Shown: positions 48,180 to 58,536, counted from the first letter of the stretch. The stretch is DNA of 64,000 nt from Vibrio ostreae (GCF_019226825.1 NZ_CP076643.1:620001-684000), one strand, 5' to 3'. A program made the numbers and translations. Notes: generated by a model not told the origin, from the sequence alone.

Positions 48180-49457
48180 ATGGAGCTTACCAACGTCAGT
48201 CAAAGTGTTATCTGGAATCTACTTATTGCTCTCTTGCTGGGTGCCATTGTCGGTACGCAGCGTGGCTGGGTAACGCGGCATAATGTCGAGGGGTCGCGGG
48301 TGGCTGGTATTCGCACCTTCTCTTTGGTGGGTCTGTATGGCGGCTTATCGGCGGTGCTGGCTGAACGCTATTCGCCGCTGCTGCTTGGCTTTGCGCTATT
48401 GGCGCTGGTGACGGTTACCTGCATCGCGTTTGTGCTTAAGCAGCGTAAATCACAGGACATCAGTATTACCGGCGTGGTGAGCTTGTTAGTCACTTTTGTC
48501 ATCGGCAGCCTGGCGGTGTCCGGTAATCCTGTGCTAGCGGCCGTCGCGGCGGTCATTACTGCCTTGGTGCTGGACAATAAGCAGGAGCTGCACCAGGCGC
48601 TGCAAAAGCTGCAGGAATATGAACTGGATGCCGCACTGCGGCTGATGTTGATTTCGATTGTGATGCTGCCGCTATTACCCAACCAAAGCTACGGCCCTTG
48701 GGGAGCACTGAATCCGTACGAGATTTGGTGGATGGTGGTACTGATCGCCAGTATCTCTTTTATTGGTTACTTTGCCATTCGTATCGGTGGGGCCCGACGC
48801 GGCGTGCTGTTTACCGCTGCGTTTGCCGGGCTTAGCTCGTCGACCGCCTTAACCTTACAATTTTCCCAGTTGTCGCGTGAGCGGGCTGACATCAGTCCTT
48901 TGCTGGCGTGTGGTATTCTGCTTTCGTGCGGTACCATGTTTCCGCGGTTGTTGGTGGTACTTTCATTAATTAACAAGAATTTATTGCCGATGCTGGCGCC
49001 TGTGGTGGCAGTGATGATGCTGGCGCTTTACCTGCCGGCATGGTTATTGTGGCGCTGTGCTGAGACAGTGGCCCCTGAACAACAAAGTGAACAGGAAAAA
49101 CGCCATAATAATCCGCTCGCGTTGCAATCGGCGTTGTGGTTTGGCCTGGTTTTGGCCCTGATCATGTTGCTATCGCATGCTTTGTCAGAGTGGTTTGGCG
49201 AAGCGGGTACCCTGGGCCTGGCTGCGGTGTCCGGGATTACCGATGTCGATGCGATTACTCTGGCACTGGCGAGGCAGAGCTCGGACGGACTGGATAATCA
49301 TACTGCGGCGCTGGGTATTGTGATTGCAGCCTCGGTCAATACTCTGGTGAAAATGGGGATGGCCTGGGTAGTGGGTGACAGGCAGGTCGGCATAAGAGTG
49401 ATGCCGGTGATGCTGCTGTCTGTCGGGCTGGGTTTACTGACGCTGTGGATGATCTAA
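48180..49457 (+). CDS. MgtC/SapB-DUF4010 family membrane protein
   Basis: Inner-membrane protein of unknown function. The N-terminal third resembles the MgtC/SapB domain (IALLLGAIVGTQRGW and GIRTFSLVGLYGGL); the C-terminal part is DUF4010 with GLSSSTALTLQFSQLS and ITDVDAITLALA. About 11-12 hydrophobic segments over 425 residues. The ATG at 48180 is chosen because GGAG is 5 nt upstream and it begins the conserved region; the frame is open 39 bp upstream. MgtC relatives are linked to magnesium starvation, but nothing here shows that role. It converges with pta. Confidence 0.85.
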   Translation: MELTNVSQSVIWNLLIALLLGAIVGTQRGWVTRHNVEGSRVAGIRTFSLVGLYGGLSAVLAERYSPLLLGFALLALVTVTCIAFVLKQRKSQDISITGVVSLLVTFVIGSLAVSGNPVLAAVAAVITALVLDNKQELHQALQKLQEYELDAALRLMLISIVMLPLLPNQSYGPWGALNPYEIWWMVVLIASISFIGYFAIRIGGARRGVLFTAAFAGLSSSTALTLQFSQLSRERADISPLLACGILLSCGTMFPRLLVVLSLINKNLLPMLAPVVAVMMLALYLPAWLLWRCAETVAPEQQSEQEKRHNNPLALQSALWFGLVLALIMLLSHALSEWFGEAGTLGLAAVSGITDVDAITLALARQSSDGLDNHTAALGIVIAASVNTLVKMGMAWVVGDRQVGIRVMPVMLLSVGLGLLTLWMI

Positions 49458-49537
49458 ATATCGTCAGCTGATTGTTAAATGTGTCAGTGCTTTTTACAAG
49501 GGCAGGGCTTTTCACAAGAGCAGGGCACAAATAAACA

Positions 49538-49564
49538 AAAGGCCTTCGCAGTGCGAAGGCCTTT
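49538..49564. terminator. Bidirectional terminator between DUF4010 gene and pta
   Basis: Arms AAAGGCCTTCG and CGAAGGCCTTT with a 5-nt loop and A/T-rich flanks serve both converging genes. Confidence 0.92.
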
Positions 49565-49582
49565 ATCTTCAGTCAGAAGCCA

Positions 49583-51727
49583 TTATTTTTGCTCTTGGTC
49601 TGCCTGAATTGCAGTCAGAGCGATGGTGTAGACGATATCGTCAACCAGCGCGCCGCGTGACAGGTCGTTGACCGGCTTACGCATGCCTTGCAGCATCGGA
49701 CCGATTGAAACCAGGTCAGCACTACGCTGTACCGCTTTGTAAGTAGTGTTACCTGTGTTCAGATCGGGGAACACAAATACCGTCGCTTTACCTGCAACCG
49801 GAGAGTTAGGGGCTTTAGAAGCGGCTACGTTCTCCATGATCGCTGCGTCGTACTGTAGCGGACCGTCGATAACCAGGTCAGGACGTTTTTCCTGTGCCAG
49901 GCGAGTCGCTTCACGGACTTTATCAACGTCAGCGCCTTTACCTGAAGTACCGGTCGAGTACGAGATCATCGCTACGCGAGGATCAATACCGAATGCCGCT
50001 GCAGAGTCTGCTGACTGGATAGCAATCTCAGCCAGTTGCTCAGCGGTCGGATCCGGGTTGATGGCACAGTCACCGTAAACCAGAACCTGGTCAGGCAGCA
50101 GCATGAAGAAGATCGAAGAAACGATCGACGCATTTGGTGCTGTCTTAATGATCTGGAACGGAGGAACGATGGTGTTGGCCGTTGTGTGAACGGCACCAGA
50201 AACCAGACCGTCGACTTCGTTTGCTTCCAGCATCATAGTGCCCAGGAATACTGAGTCTTCCAGTTTCTCGCGAGCAACCACTTCAGTCATGCCTTTCGCG
50301 CCGCGCAGCTCAACCAGACGAGCAACGTAGTTTTCGCGGATAGCGTCAGAGTCGATGATTTCAACACCAGCGCCCAGTTCAACACCCTGTTGCGCTGCTA
50401 CGCGACGGATTTCATCCGGGTTACCCAGCAGGACACAAGTCGCGATACCACGTTCAGCACAGATAGATGCAGCTTTAACGGTACGTGGCTCATCACCTTC
50501 AGGCAGAACGATACGTTTACCGGCACGACGAGCGAACTCAGTCAGCTGGTAACGGAACGCAGGCGGGCTCAGACGACGAATCCCCTGCGTACCTTCACTC
50601 AGAGAGTCGATCCAAGGGCCGTCGATGTGGCTGGCAACGTGATCGTTAACGAACTCGATACGCTCTTTATCGTCCGCCGGAACTTCCAGGCTGAAGCTTT
50701 GCAGGTTCAGCGAAGTTTGCCAGGTGTTACCTTGTGCCTTGAAGATTGGCAGGCCTGATTCGAAAGCTGGTTTACACAGCTGTTCGATTTCGTGCGGGAT
50801 ATCGTAACCACCGGTCAGCAGGATAGCGCCGATCTCAACGCCGTTCATCGCCGCCAGAGATGCCGCAACGATAACGTCCGGACGGTCTGCTGAAGTGACC
50901 AGCAGTGAACCTGGTTTGAAGTGCTCAATCATGTGTGGCAGTGAACGGGCACAGAAAGTGATGCTCTTCACGCGGCGAGTGTTGATCTCACCTGCATTAA
51001 CGATTTCAGCTTTCAGGTGCTTCGCCATGTCGATAGCACGGGTCGCGATCAGTTCAACATTCCATGGCACGCAACCCAGAACGCGGATTGGGCTGGAGTT
51101 GAAGATCTGCATCACTTCCAGGTTCGCTTTGGTCGCTGCGTCAGAATCGTCAAAGATTTCAGACAGATCAGGACGAGTACGGCCAGCTTCATCGACCGGA
51201 GCGTTCAGTTTGTTGATGATCACACCAGCGATGTTTTTGTTCTTCACGCCGCCGAAGTTAGAACAGGCAACTTCCAGACGCTCTTTCAGCTGAGATGGGT
51301 TGTCGGTGCCTGGAGTGGCAACCAAAACGATCTCTGCGCCCAGCGTTTTTGCTACTTCGTAGTTAACCTGGTTAGCGAACGGGTGCTTACGGGTCGGAAC
51401 CAGACCTTCGATCAGAGTCACTTCCGAATCTTTATTGATTTGGTTGTAACGCTCAACGATGGTTTCCAGCAGCACGTCCATTTTCTCGCCGCCGATCAGG
51501 CCTTCAGCTTCAGGCATCGACATTGGCTGAGCCAGTTTGATGCTGCTGTTTGCACTGATGATGGTCGAAGTCAGGTCAGGCTGGTCGCCGCCACTGCGTG
51601 GCTGTGCGATTGGCTTGTAGAAAGAAACATTTACGCCTTTGCGTTCCATAGCACGCAGCAAACCCATGCTTACGCTGGTAAGACCAACGCCGGCACTGGT
51701 TGGGATAAGCATAATAGTACGGGACAT
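49583..51727 (-). CDS. pta: Phosphate acetyltransferase (long form)
   Basis: Converts acetyl-CoA and phosphate to acetyl-phosphate, the first step of acetate overflow; acetyl-phosphate also acetylates and phosphorylates regulators. The long, proteobacterial form has an N-terminal BioD-like P-loop domain ([16 protein letters not shown], residues 7-22), a central DRTGG domain (about 215-330) and a C-terminal PTA_PTB catalytic domain (about 385-710). The active-site stretch [10 protein letters not shown] and DGPLQYDAA are visible. Length 714 residues. It is downstream of ackA on the same strand, with an attenuator-like hairpin between them. Confidence 0.97.
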   Translation of the reverse strand: MSRTIMLIPTSAGVGLTSVSMGLLRAMERKGVNVSFYKPIAQPRSGGDQPDLTSTIISANSSIKLAQPMSMPEAEGLIGGEKMDVLLETIVERYNQINKDSEVTLIEGLVPTRKHPFANQVNYEVAKTLGAEIVLVATPGTDNPSQLKERLEVACSNFGGVKNKNIAGVIINKLNAPVDEAGRTRPDLSEIFDDSDAATKANLEVMQIFNSSPIRVLGCVPWNVELIATRAIDMAKHLKAEIVNAGEINTRRVKSITFCARSLPHMIEHFKPGSLLVTSADRPDVIVAASLAAMNGVEIGAILLTGGYDIPHEIEQLCKPAFESGLPIFKAQGNTWQTSLNLQSFSLEVPADDKERIEFVNDHVASHIDGPWIDSLSEGTQGIRRLSPPAFRYQLTEFARRAGKRIVLPEGDEPRTVKAASICAERGIATCVLLGNPDEIRRVAAQQGVELGAGVEIIDSDAIRENYVARLVELRGAKGMTEVVAREKLEDSVFLGTMMLEANEVDGLVSGAVHTTANTIVPPFQIIKTAPNASIVSSIFFMLLPDQVLVYGDCAINPDPTAEQLAEIAIQSADSAAAFGIDPRVAMISYSTGTSGKGADVDKVREATRLAQEKRPDLVIDGPLQYDAAIMENVAASKAPNSPVAGKATVFVFPDLNTGNTTYKAVQRSADLVSIGPMLQGMRKPVNDLSRGALVDDIVYTIALTAIQADQEQK

Positions 51728-51842
51728 TCTTAAAGTACCTCAACACTATTGTTTAAAATCTAAGGAGCTTAGATTGAAAGGAACAAAGCCCAACAGGCGA
51801 TCTGCAAGATGAGAGTGACAGAGCGGGTGTTGAGCCCCTAAA

Positions 51843-51872
51843 AAACACTGGCTAACTCGAGGAGTTAGCCAG
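51843..51872 (-). terminator. ackA-pta intergenic hairpin/attenuator
   Basis: Arms CTGGCTAACTC and GAGTTAGCCAG with a 3-nt loop; on the minus strand it is followed by TGTTTTTT. It lies in the 154-bp spacer after ackA, so it can lower or separate pta transcription. Confidence 0.8.
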
Positions 51873-51881
51873 GGAATCTGA

Positions 51882-53078
51882 TTAGATGTTGGTCAGACGA
51901 GCTGTGTCTTCAGCGATAACCAGTTCTTCGTTGGTTGAGATAACCATCGCTGGGATACGGCTGCCTTCAGTTGTGATAACACCTTCGCCGCCGAAACGTG
52001 CTTTCAGGTTCGCTGCGCCATCTACTTCGATACCGAAGATAGCCAGGCGGTTCAGAACCATTTCACGGATTGGTGCAGAGTTCTCACCGATACCACCGGT
52101 AAATACGATAGCGTCCAGACGACCGTCCATGCTAGCTGTGTAACCTGCAACGTATTTTGCCAGGCGGTGGCAGAATACGTCCATTGCACGAGTCGCTTCT
52201 TCTTTAGTGCCGTAGTTGTCTTCAACGAAGCGGCAATCAGAAGTGACTTCGGTCAGACCTTGTAGGCCAGACTCTTTAGTCAGCATCTTGTTGATGTCAG
52301 CGACTGAGTAACCCAGCGTGTCGTGCAGGTGGAATACGATCGCAGGATCGATATCGCCACAACGAGTACCCATAACCAGACCTTCCAGAGGAGTCAGACC
52401 CATAGAGGTGTCAACTGACTGGCCGTTCTTGATTGCACAAACAGACGCACCGTTGCCCAGGTGGCAGTTGATGATGTTCAGTTCGCTGGCTGGTTTACCC
52501 AGACGCTCTGCGGCTTCACGTGCGATAAACAGGTGAGAGGTACCGTGTGCGCCGTAGCGACGGATGCCATGCTCTTTGTACAAATTGTATGGCAGCGCGT
52601 ACAGGTACGCTTCTTCTGGCATAGTTTGGTGGAAAGCAGTGTCGAATACGGCAACGTTCTGCAGTGCAGGGAATGCTTTCTGAGCTGCTTTAATACCAAC
52701 GATGTGCGCCGGGTTGTGCAGAGGAGCGAAGCTAGCCGCGTCTTCAATACCTTTCAGAACGGTTTCGTCGATCAGAGCTGATTGAGTGAACTGCTCACCG
52801 CCGTGTACAACACGGTGGCCAATGGCTTTCAGTTGCTCTGCCAGTTCTGGCTTAGAAGCAAGGATAGTTTCAACGATGAAAGTCAGAGCTTCATCGTGTG
52901 CAGCGCCATCACCCAGTTGAGCTTCGTGCTTGCCGTCAAGTTTCCACTTGATACGTGCTTCTGGAAGGTGTAGACATTCAGCAAGACCTGAAAGGTACTC
53001 GTCGCCATTTTGTGCGTCGACAACAGCGAACTTAAGTGAAGAACTACCGCAGTTTAAAACTAAAACTAGCTTAGACAT
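51882..53078 (-). CDS. ackA: Acetate kinase
   Basis: Transfers phosphate from acetyl-phosphate to ADP, yielding acetate and ATP. The N-terminal [14 protein letters not shown] nucleotide/acetate-binding motif (residues 5-18) and the second signature VVHGGEQF (about 92) are present. The ASKHA-fold hallmark [18 protein letters not shown] and [14 protein letters not shown] complete the family pattern. Length 398 residues, typical. First gene of the ackA-pta unit; the conserved neighbour yfbV is divergent. Confidence 0.97.
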   Translation of the reverse strand: MSKLVLVLNCGSSSLKFAVVDAQNGDEYLSGLAECLHLPEARIKWKLDGKHEAQLGDGAAHDEALTFIVETILASKPELAEQLKAIGHRVVHGGEQFTQSALIDETVLKGIEDAASFAPLHNPAHIVGIKAAQKAFPALQNVAVFDTAFHQTMPEEAYLYALPYNLYKEHGIRRYGAHGTSHLFIAREAAERLGKPASELNIINCHLGNGASVCAIKNGQSVDTSMGLTPLEGLVMGTRCGDIDPAIVFHLHDTLGYSVADINKMLTKESGLQGLTEVTSDCRFVEDNYGTKEEATRAMDVFCHRLAKYVAGYTASMDGRLDAIVFTGGIGENSAPIREMVLNRLAIFGIEVDGAANLKARFGGEGVITTEGSRIPAMVISTNEELVIAEDTARLTNI

Positions 53079-53426
53079 GAGTAACTACCTGTAATAATCG
53101 GTTAGGACAAAAATTAATCTCAAGAATAGTCAACCCATGCAGGACTGCTACTAATCTTGGTCAATAAAGCTTCAATTTCCGTATAAAAAGACGTGACAGT
53201 GTCAGTGTAATCGTCGGTGCAATCCGTGCAGCATTCATCGCAGAGTTGCTTAAATAATAATTACGGGCAACAATGAGATTGAGAATGCGCAAAGGATAGC
53301 GATATTAGGTCAAGATAACAAAAAAAATTTGAAAGAATATTATAATTTGTCAAATTTTTACGCCATTTGTTGAATCGTTCAACTATTTTTTAAAGAACGA
53401 TTGGCAGCTTTAACGAGGGGAATGGT
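53079..53426. promoter_or_regulatory. ackA/yfbV divergent control region
   Basis: 348 bp, AT-rich near yfbV. It holds a perfect palindrome GTTGAA-TCG-TTCAAC (53369-53383). That resembles but does not fit an FNR box (spacer one base short). No promoter hexamer pair was clear enough to call. Confidence 0.5.
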
Positions 53427-53879
53427 ATGAGTAATAAAGCAGGAATCATCCACAGCCTAAAAGATGGTCAGAAGTACATGGACACCTGGCCAATGCGCAA
53501 AGAGCTGAATCTGCTGTTTCCGGAACCGCGCATCATTAAAGCAACGCGCTTTGCGATTAAAGTGATGCCGGCGGTTGCGGCGATCAGTGTCCTGACGCAG
53601 ATGACCTTTCATAACGCTGGCGCGATGCCGCAGACGATTGTGATCGCGTTGTTCGCGATAAGCCTGCCGCTGCAAGGGATATGGTGGCTGGGCAACCGAG
53701 CCAATACCCAACTGCCGCCCGCATTAGCGCATTGGTACCACGAACTGCATGAAAAAATCATTGAGACGGGGTTTGCGCTGGAACCGGCTAAGGCCAAGCC
53801 ACGTTATAAAGAACTAGCCGCTATTCTCAATCGGGCATTTCGTCAACTGGATGAAACCTCGCTAGAGCGTTGGTTCTGA
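53427..53879 (+). CDS. yfbV: UPF0208 membrane protein YfbV
   Basis: Small inner-membrane protein conserved next to ackA in gammaproteobacteria; in E. coli it has been linked to insulating the Ter macrodomain from MatP. The family start [21 protein letters not shown] is clear, with two hydrophobic segments (about residues 45-62 and 70-88) and a conserved cytoplasmic C-terminus. Length 150 residues. Ribosome site GAGGGG precedes the ATG. Single gene, divergent from ackA. Confidence 0.93.
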   Translation: MSNKAGIIHSLKDGQKYMDTWPMRKELNLLFPEPRIIKATRFAIKVMPAVAAISVLTQMTFHNAGAMPQTIVIALFAISLPLQGIWWLGNRANTQLPPALAHWYHELHEKIIETGFALEPAKAKPRYKELAAILNRAFRQLDETSLERWF

Positions 53880-54087
53880 GTCTTGATGGCAGCTTTAGCC
53901 GTTCTATTAGCACTGAAGTTGCCGTTACTTAAGGTGAGTGATGAGTTTAAATACTCGATAGTAAATCTGTTATTCAATTAATTTAATACAGGTTCAAAGA
54001 TATTAATATAATGAGTCACTTTTGTTGCTATCTTGATATTATTTTGTTGGTCGTGCGATGTTAAATTGTACGGCCTTTACTTTATAT

Positions 54088-54119
54088 ACAGATGTTTTTG
54101 TAAACAGATGTTTTTGTAA
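54088..54119 (+). repeat. 16-bp tandem duplication
   Basis: ACAGATGTTTTTGTAA occurs twice without spacing in the yfbV-ABC importer spacer. Confidence 0.9.
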
Positions 54120-54203
54120 AGTGATGACTATTTCAACATAACCGCTAAGTTTAAATAATAGTCAACCAGTTGCTTTTTCTAATGGCTAATGCCTCTGAGA
54201 TGA

Positions 54204-54224
54204 CTGATGGCTGATGGCTGATGG
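54204..54224 (+). repeat. Three tandem CTGATGG units
   Basis: CTGATGG is repeated three times perfectly; related TAATGGC elements precede it. A small slippage-prone tract. Confidence 0.85.
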
Positions 54225-54439
54225 CTCTAGTGCATCGCTCAGCGCTAATAAGATGGTTAGTTAGCCCAAAAACAGCAGCAGTCACGGCAGCTTCTTCAAC
54301 TTAATTTACATGAGTGGCGCCGGTCAGCGCCCAGACGCCACATGCTCAAATAGTGAACTCTTCTCAAATTTGCGCGCGATACCATATTCCCAGCTCTCTT
54401 TTTGTTATTTTCCTGTTAACTCTCACTTCCCTTTCCCCG

Positions 54440-54466
54440 AACTAACTGGTAATAATGTTGTTAGTT
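54440..54466. promoter_or_regulatory. Inverted repeat upstream of the ABC importer, TrpR-like
   Basis: Arms AACTAAC and GTTAGTT are separated by 13 bp, and the right arm runs into GTACGCA, the right flank of the E. coli trp operator. As the importer belongs to a family with tryptophan transporters, TrpR control is possible, but the match is partial. Confidence 0.3.
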
Positions 54467-54540
54467 GTACGCAGTGGATACAACAAACAAAAAACACAAC
54501 ATAGCACTAAAATAAAAAAGCTTTATATCAAGGAGTTAAG

Positions 54541-55506
54541 ATGAAAGCACGCAAAGCTATTGCGACCGCCGTTCTGGCGGGCGCTGCATTACTCTCGTCG
54601 CAAAGCATTATGGCGAAAACCGCCAAAGTCGCAGTATCACAAATTGTTGAACACCCGGCACTTGATGCCGCTCGTCAGGGCCTGTTAGATGGTTTGAAAG
54701 CCAAAGGTTATGAAGAGGGCAAAAACCTCGAGTTTGATTTTAAAACCGCGCAGGGCAACCCCGCAATTGCCGTTCAGATCGCTCGTCAGTTTGTGGGTGA
54801 AAACCCGGATGTACTGGTTGGGATCGCAACCCCGACCGCGCAGGCTCTGGTTGCTGCAACCAAATCTATCCCTATCGTTTTTACTGCAGTAACCGATCCT
54901 GTCGGTGCCAAACTGGTGAAGCAGATGGAACAGCCGGGCAAAAACGTCACCGGTCTGTCGGATCTTTCTCCGGTAGAACAGCACGTAGAGCTGATTAAAG
55001 AGCTGATGCCAAACGTGAAATCGATTGGCGTGGTTTACAACCCGGGTGAGGCTAATGCGGTCAGCCTGATGGATCTGCTCAAATCATCTGCCGATAAACA
55101 TGGCCTGACTCTGGTTGAAGCAACTGCACTGAAAAGTGCCGATGTTCAGTCAGCTACTCAAGCTATCGCTGCGAAGTCAGACATCATTTATGCGCTGATC
55201 GACAATACAGTGGCGAGTGCAATTGAAGGCATGATCGTGGCGGCGAACCAGGCGAAAACGCCGGTATTTGGTGCTGCAACCTCTTATGTTGAGCGTGGTG
55301 CTGTGGCAAGCCTTGGCTTTGACTACTACCAGATTGGTGTGCAGACCGCAGACTACGTAGCCAAAATCCTGGATGGTGCTAAACCGGGCAGCCTGAACGT
55401 TGAAATCGCGAAAGGTTCTGACCTGGTGATCAACAAAACCGCGGCCGACAAACTGGGTATGACCATTCCGCAATCCGTCCTGGATCGTGCGACCAGCGTA
55501 AAATAA
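54541..55506 (+). CDS. ABC importer substrate-binding protein (TrpX-like, PF04392)
   Basis: Periplasmic binding protein of the ABC_sub_bind family; relatives (TrpX) serve tryptophan or other aromatic amino acid uptake, but the ligand here is not proven. Signal peptide MKARKAIATAVLAGAALLSSQSIMA without lipobox, then a two-lobed LacI-like fold: VAVSQIVEHPALDAARQGLLDGL near the start, GIATPTAQAL, and the hinge IPIVFTAVTDPVGAKLV (about residue 110). Length 321 residues. Strong ribosome site AAGGAG. First of three genes; a hairpin follows it. Confidence 0.88.
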   Translation: MKARKAIATAVLAGAALLSSQSIMAKTAKVAVSQIVEHPALDAARQGLLDGLKAKGYEEGKNLEFDFKTAQGNPAIAVQIARQFVGENPDVLVGIATPTAQALVAATKSIPIVFTAVTDPVGAKLVKQMEQPGKNVTGLSDLSPVEQHVELIKELMPNVKSIGVVYNPGEANAVSLMDLLKSSADKHGLTLVEATALKSADVQSATQAIAAKSDIIYALIDNTVASAIEGMIVAANQAKTPVFGAATSYVERGAVASLGFDYYQIGVQTADYVAKILDGAKPGSLNVEIAKGSDLVINKTAADKLGMTIPQSVLDRATSVK

Positions 55507-55547
55507 TAAATGGCAGTGCGGCAGTGAACTGTTGCGCTGAACCTGAC

Positions 55548-55569
55548 TGAGCGGCCTGCGGGCCGTTCA
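55548..55569 (+). other. Hairpin between binding protein and permease genes
   Basis: Arms TGAGCGGCC and GGCCGTTCA with loop TGCG. No T-tract follows, so it probably stabilises the upstream mRNA rather than terminating. Confidence 0.6.
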
Positions 55570-55594
55570 GAATTAAGCAGAAAAGGGAGTTTGT

Positions 55595-56515
55595 ATGTCT
55601 GCTTTTGCATTTTTTGGGGCCTTAGAAGTTGGCCTGATTTACGGGTTGGTTGCTTTGGGCGTTTATCTGACGTTCAGGGTGCTCGATTTTCCCGATTTGA
55701 GTGTCGATGGCAGTTTTCCGATGGGCGCAGCGGTTGCGGCTACCGCCATTGTATCGGGCATCGATCCTTGGCTGGCAACCGGCCTGGCGATCGTTGCTGG
55801 TATGGCAACGGGCTGGGTGACCGCCTTTCTGACCGTACGTTGTGGCATCTTGCATCTTTTGGCCTCGATTCTGACCATGATTGCCGCTTTCTCTATCAAC
55901 ATCCGCATCATGGGACGTCCGAACCTGGCACTGCTCGGGGAAGATACCATTCTGACACCGTTCGAAGCGATGGGCGATGCCATGTGGATTCGTCCGTTAG
56001 TGGTCGGTGTGCTGGTCGTTATCTCAGCGCTGTTTATTATTCGTCTGCTCAACAGTGACTTTGGCCTCGGTCTTCGTGCCACAGGCGTTAACGCGCGTAT
56101 GGTGGCGGCTCAGGGGGCCAGCACAGCATTTTATACTTATTTTTGTCTGGCGATTTCAAATGGCTTTGTCGGTTTCGCCGGCGCACTTTTCGCTCAGACC
56201 AACAGTTTTGCCGATGTCACCTCAGGTGTCGGTACCATAGTGGTCGGCCTGGCCGCGGTGATTCTGGGTCAGACCTTGATCCCGGGGCGCAAAATTTGGG
56301 TCGCGGTGGTCGCTGTGATTGTCGGCTCGGTGTTGTACCGCCTGGCAGTGGCATTTGCTCTGAGTTCCGGTATGTTTGGCCTGCAGGCATCAGATCTGAA
56401 CCTGGTGACCGCGGTCCTGGTTGCTGCAGCGCTGATCATGCCGCGTGTGAAACGCAATATGAAATCCAAAACACCAAAAAGCAAGCAGGGTAAGTCGTCA
56501 GGAGAAGCGGTATGA
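55595..56515 (+). CDS. ABC importer permease (TrpY-like)
   Basis: Inner-membrane permease of the branched-chain-type (BPD_transp_2) family. Eight to nine hydrophobic segments, with the family pattern GLIYGLVALGVYLTFRVLDFPDLSVDGSFPMGAA at the N-terminus and GLAAVILGQTL in the second half. Length 306 residues, with a basic cytoplasmic tail (KRNMKSKTPKSKQGK). The ribosome site is GGGAG. Its stop overlaps the ATPase start by 4 bp (ATGA), showing coupling. Confidence 0.9.
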   Translation: MSAFAFFGALEVGLIYGLVALGVYLTFRVLDFPDLSVDGSFPMGAAVAATAIVSGIDPWLATGLAIVAGMATGWVTAFLTVRCGILHLLASILTMIAAFSINIRIMGRPNLALLGEDTILTPFEAMGDAMWIRPLVVGVLVVISALFIIRLLNSDFGLGLRATGVNARMVAAQGASTAFYTYFCLAISNGFVGFAGALFAQTNSFADVTSGVGTIVVGLAAVILGQTLIPGRKIWVAVVAVIVGSVLYRLAVAFALSSGMFGLQASDLNLVTAVLVAAALIMPRVKRNMKSKTPKSKQGKSSGEAV

Positions 56516-57306
56516 TTCGGTTAGAAGATATTCAAGTGACCTTTAATCCCGGCACAATCCTCGAAAACCGCGCTCTGCGCGGCGTGAATCTTGAAGTGCC
56601 GGAGCATCAGTTCCTGACCGTTATTGGGTCGAACGGCGCCGGTAAATCGACGCTGCTTGGCGCTGTCACCGGTGAAACGCCGATGGTGGGCGGGCAAGTC
56701 TTGATTGATGACATTGATGTTACGCGCCAGAGTGTCGATCGCCGCGCAAATTTGTGTGCGCGGGTGTTTCAGGATCCGCTGGCCGGTACCTGTGGTGCCC
56801 TGACCATTGAAGAGAATATGGCTCTGGCCTACATGCGTGGTAAACGTCGTGGCTGGAAACATGCTTTGTCCAGCAATCGTCGTAAGTTGTTTCAGGAGCG
56901 GATCAGTATTCTGGGCTTAGGCCTGGAAGATCGCCTCGGAGACAGTATCGGCCTGTTATCCGGTGGTCAGCGTCAGGCTGTCAGTCTGGTGATGGCGACG
57001 TTATCGGACAGTAAGCTGTTGCTTTTAGATGAACATACTGCTGCGCTGGATCCGCGTATGGCGGCATTCATCATCGATCTGACCAAGAAAATCGTGACCG
57101 AGTTTAATCTGACGGTGATGATGGTCACCCACTCGATGAAAGATGCATTGGCGTGTGGTGATCGCACTGTCATGCTGCATCAGGGTAATATCGTTCTGGA
57201 TGTGGCAGGTGAGCAGCGTGCCAATATGGATGTGCCGGATCTGCTGGAGATGTTCTCCAAAGTGCGCGGTGAAGAGTTGTCTGATGATAGTCTGCTGCTG
57301 AGCTAG
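56512..57306 (+). CDS. ABC importer ATP-binding protein (TrpZ-like)
   Basis: ATPase that powers the importer with the two preceding genes. Walker A GSNGAGKST (about residue 39), signature LLSGGQRQAVSLVMA, Walker B LLLLDEHTAALD and H-loop VTHSM are all present. The Walker B glutamate is followed by His rather than the common Pro (DEHTAALD), which is characteristic of this subfamily. Length 264 residues. Last gene of the operon, ahead of a shared terminator. Confidence 0.92.
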   Translation: MIRLEDIQVTFNPGTILENRALRGVNLEVPEHQFLTVIGSNGAGKSTLLGAVTGETPMVGGQVLIDDIDVTRQSVDRRANLCARVFQDPLAGTCGALTIEENMALAYMRGKRRGWKHALSSNRRKLFQERISILGLGLEDRLGDSIGLLSGGQRQAVSLVMATLSDSKLLLLDEHTAALDPRMAAFIIDLTKKIVTEFNLTVMMVTHSMKDALACGDRTVMLHQGNIVLDVAGEQRANMDVPDLLEMFSKVRGEELSDDSLLLS

Positions 57307-57337
57307 TTGGTCGCTGACGACATATGAGTGAAAGATT

Positions 57338-57375
57338 CAGGCCCCGGGTGAGTCATCCGGGGCCTGATTTATTTT
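57338..57375. terminator. Terminator between ABC importer and dusC
   Basis: Arms CAGGCCCCGG and CCGGGGCCTG with a 9-nt loop, followed by ATTTATTTT on the plus strand; it may also serve dusC on the minus strand. Confidence 0.85.
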
Positions 57376-58333
57376 AAGCGCTTTGCGTTGCTAGTTCATC
57401 GCGGTAACGCTTGAAATGGTCAACAATAGGTTCGACCTGAGTCATGGTGCGGATTTCGCGGAACAGGTCAGCCGCTTGCGGATAGGCCTGACGCAGGTAA
57501 GAAAACCACTGTTTAACCCGGTTAGGATAGTACTTCCCTTTGTCGCCGCGCACTTCGTAGGCGGAATACTTGAGCAGCAGATCCACCACTTCGTTCCATG
57601 GCATGGCTGTGTGGTTGTGCTTAACAATATTACCCAGGTTAGGTATGTTCAATGCACCCCGGCACACCATCAGCGAATCGACTCCGGTGGTTTCGATACA
57701 GGCCTGTCCATCCTGATAGTTCCAGATTTCACCGTTGGCAATCAGCGGTAGTGACGTTTTCTGGCGAATCTGGTCAATGTAATGCCATTTAATTTCATTC
57801 GCTTTGTAGCCGCCGGCTTTGGTACGGGCATGTACGGTGAGTTCATCGGCTTTTGCCTGTTGCACGGCATCGACAATTTCAAAGCAGTCATCAGGATTTT
57901 CCCAGCCGAGACGAATTTTGGCCGTTACTGGGATATCAGCAGGTACCGCCTCACGGCAGGCTTTGATCACCTGGTAAATCAGTTCAGGATGTTGCAGCAG
58001 TGCTGCACCGCCTTTGCTCTGGTTGACCATCTTTGCCGGGCAGCCGAAGTTCAGGTCAACGCCACATGCGCCCAGTTCCGCCGCGCGAATGGCATTTTCT
58101 GCCATCCAGTGCGGATCCTGACCCAGTAGCTGAACCTTGACCGGGACGCCGGATGCGGTTTGTGAGTTTTGTTTCAACTCCGGACAGAGACGATAAAACA
58201 CATGGTCCGGTAATGGCTGGCTGACCACGCGCACAAACTCAGTCACACAGAAATCGTAATCGTTAATCTGTGTCAGCATTTCACGCATCAGGTGATCCAG
58301 TACGCCCTCCATCGGGCCTAAAATTACTCGCAT
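57374..58333 (-). CDS. dusC: tRNA-dihydrouridine(16) synthase
   Basis: FMN/NADPH enzyme that reduces a uridine in the tRNA D-loop, U16 for the DusC subgroup. The TIM-barrel N-terminus [18 protein letters not shown], the catalytic Cys in [18 protein letters not shown] (about residue 98), the FMN phosphate contact NGEIWNYQD and [11 protein letters not shown] are visible, followed by the helical tRNA-binding domain (about 240-319). The ATG at 58333 gives the family start; an in-frame ATG 15 bp upstream is possible, and neither has a strong ribosome site. Length 319 residues. Confidence 0.93.
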   Translation of the reverse strand: MRVILGPMEGVLDHLMREMLTQINDYDFCVTEFVRVVSQPLPDHVFYRLCPELKQNSQTASGVPVKVQLLGQDPHWMAENAIRAAELGACGVDLNFGCPAKMVNQSKGGAALLQHPELIYQVIKACREAVPADIPVTAKIRLGWENPDDCFEIVDAVQQAKADELTVHARTKAGGYKANEIKWHYIDQIRQKTSLPLIANGEIWNYQDGQACIETTGVDSLMVCRGALNIPNLGNIVKHNHTAMPWNEVVDLLLKYSAYEVRGDKGKYYPNRVKQWFSYLRQAYPQAADLFREIRTMTQVEPIVDHFKRYRDELATQSA

Positions 58334-58536
58334 AGTGTGTTTTATCATTGCCGTTCAAAATGGAGGCGAGATTGTAGTGTGGCGTACCCCAAATGTCACG
58401 TCATACCCGGTTAGCAAGGCGGTTGTTATTGGTTTTGTTGGCCAGTAAGCCAGCAGTTGTGAGGAAATCGGCACACACAAGCGGGTCAGTTTGGGTATAA
58501 TGCCGCTTTCGCCATTGATGAAATATAAGAGACCCC

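Larger units (their letters stand above)
53880..54540. other. 660-bp non-coding region with short tandem repeats
   Basis: AT-rich spacer between yfbV and the ABC importer. It contains a 16-bp tandem duplication (54088-54119, unit ACAGATGTTTTTGTAA), three copies of CTGATGG (54204-54224) and an inverted repeat (54440-54466). A 64-codon open frame at 54310-54504 lacks a ribosome site and family features and is not called. Confidence 0.7.

Noticed and set aside
53369..53383. GTTGAA-TCG-TTCAAC as an FNR box for ackA
   Set aside because: Spacer is one base short and the half-sites end in A rather than T, so it does not meet the TTGAT-N4-ATCAA pattern.
54310..54504. 64-codon open frame upstream of the ABC importer
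   Set aside because: No ribosome site, atypical composition and overlap with the importer control region.
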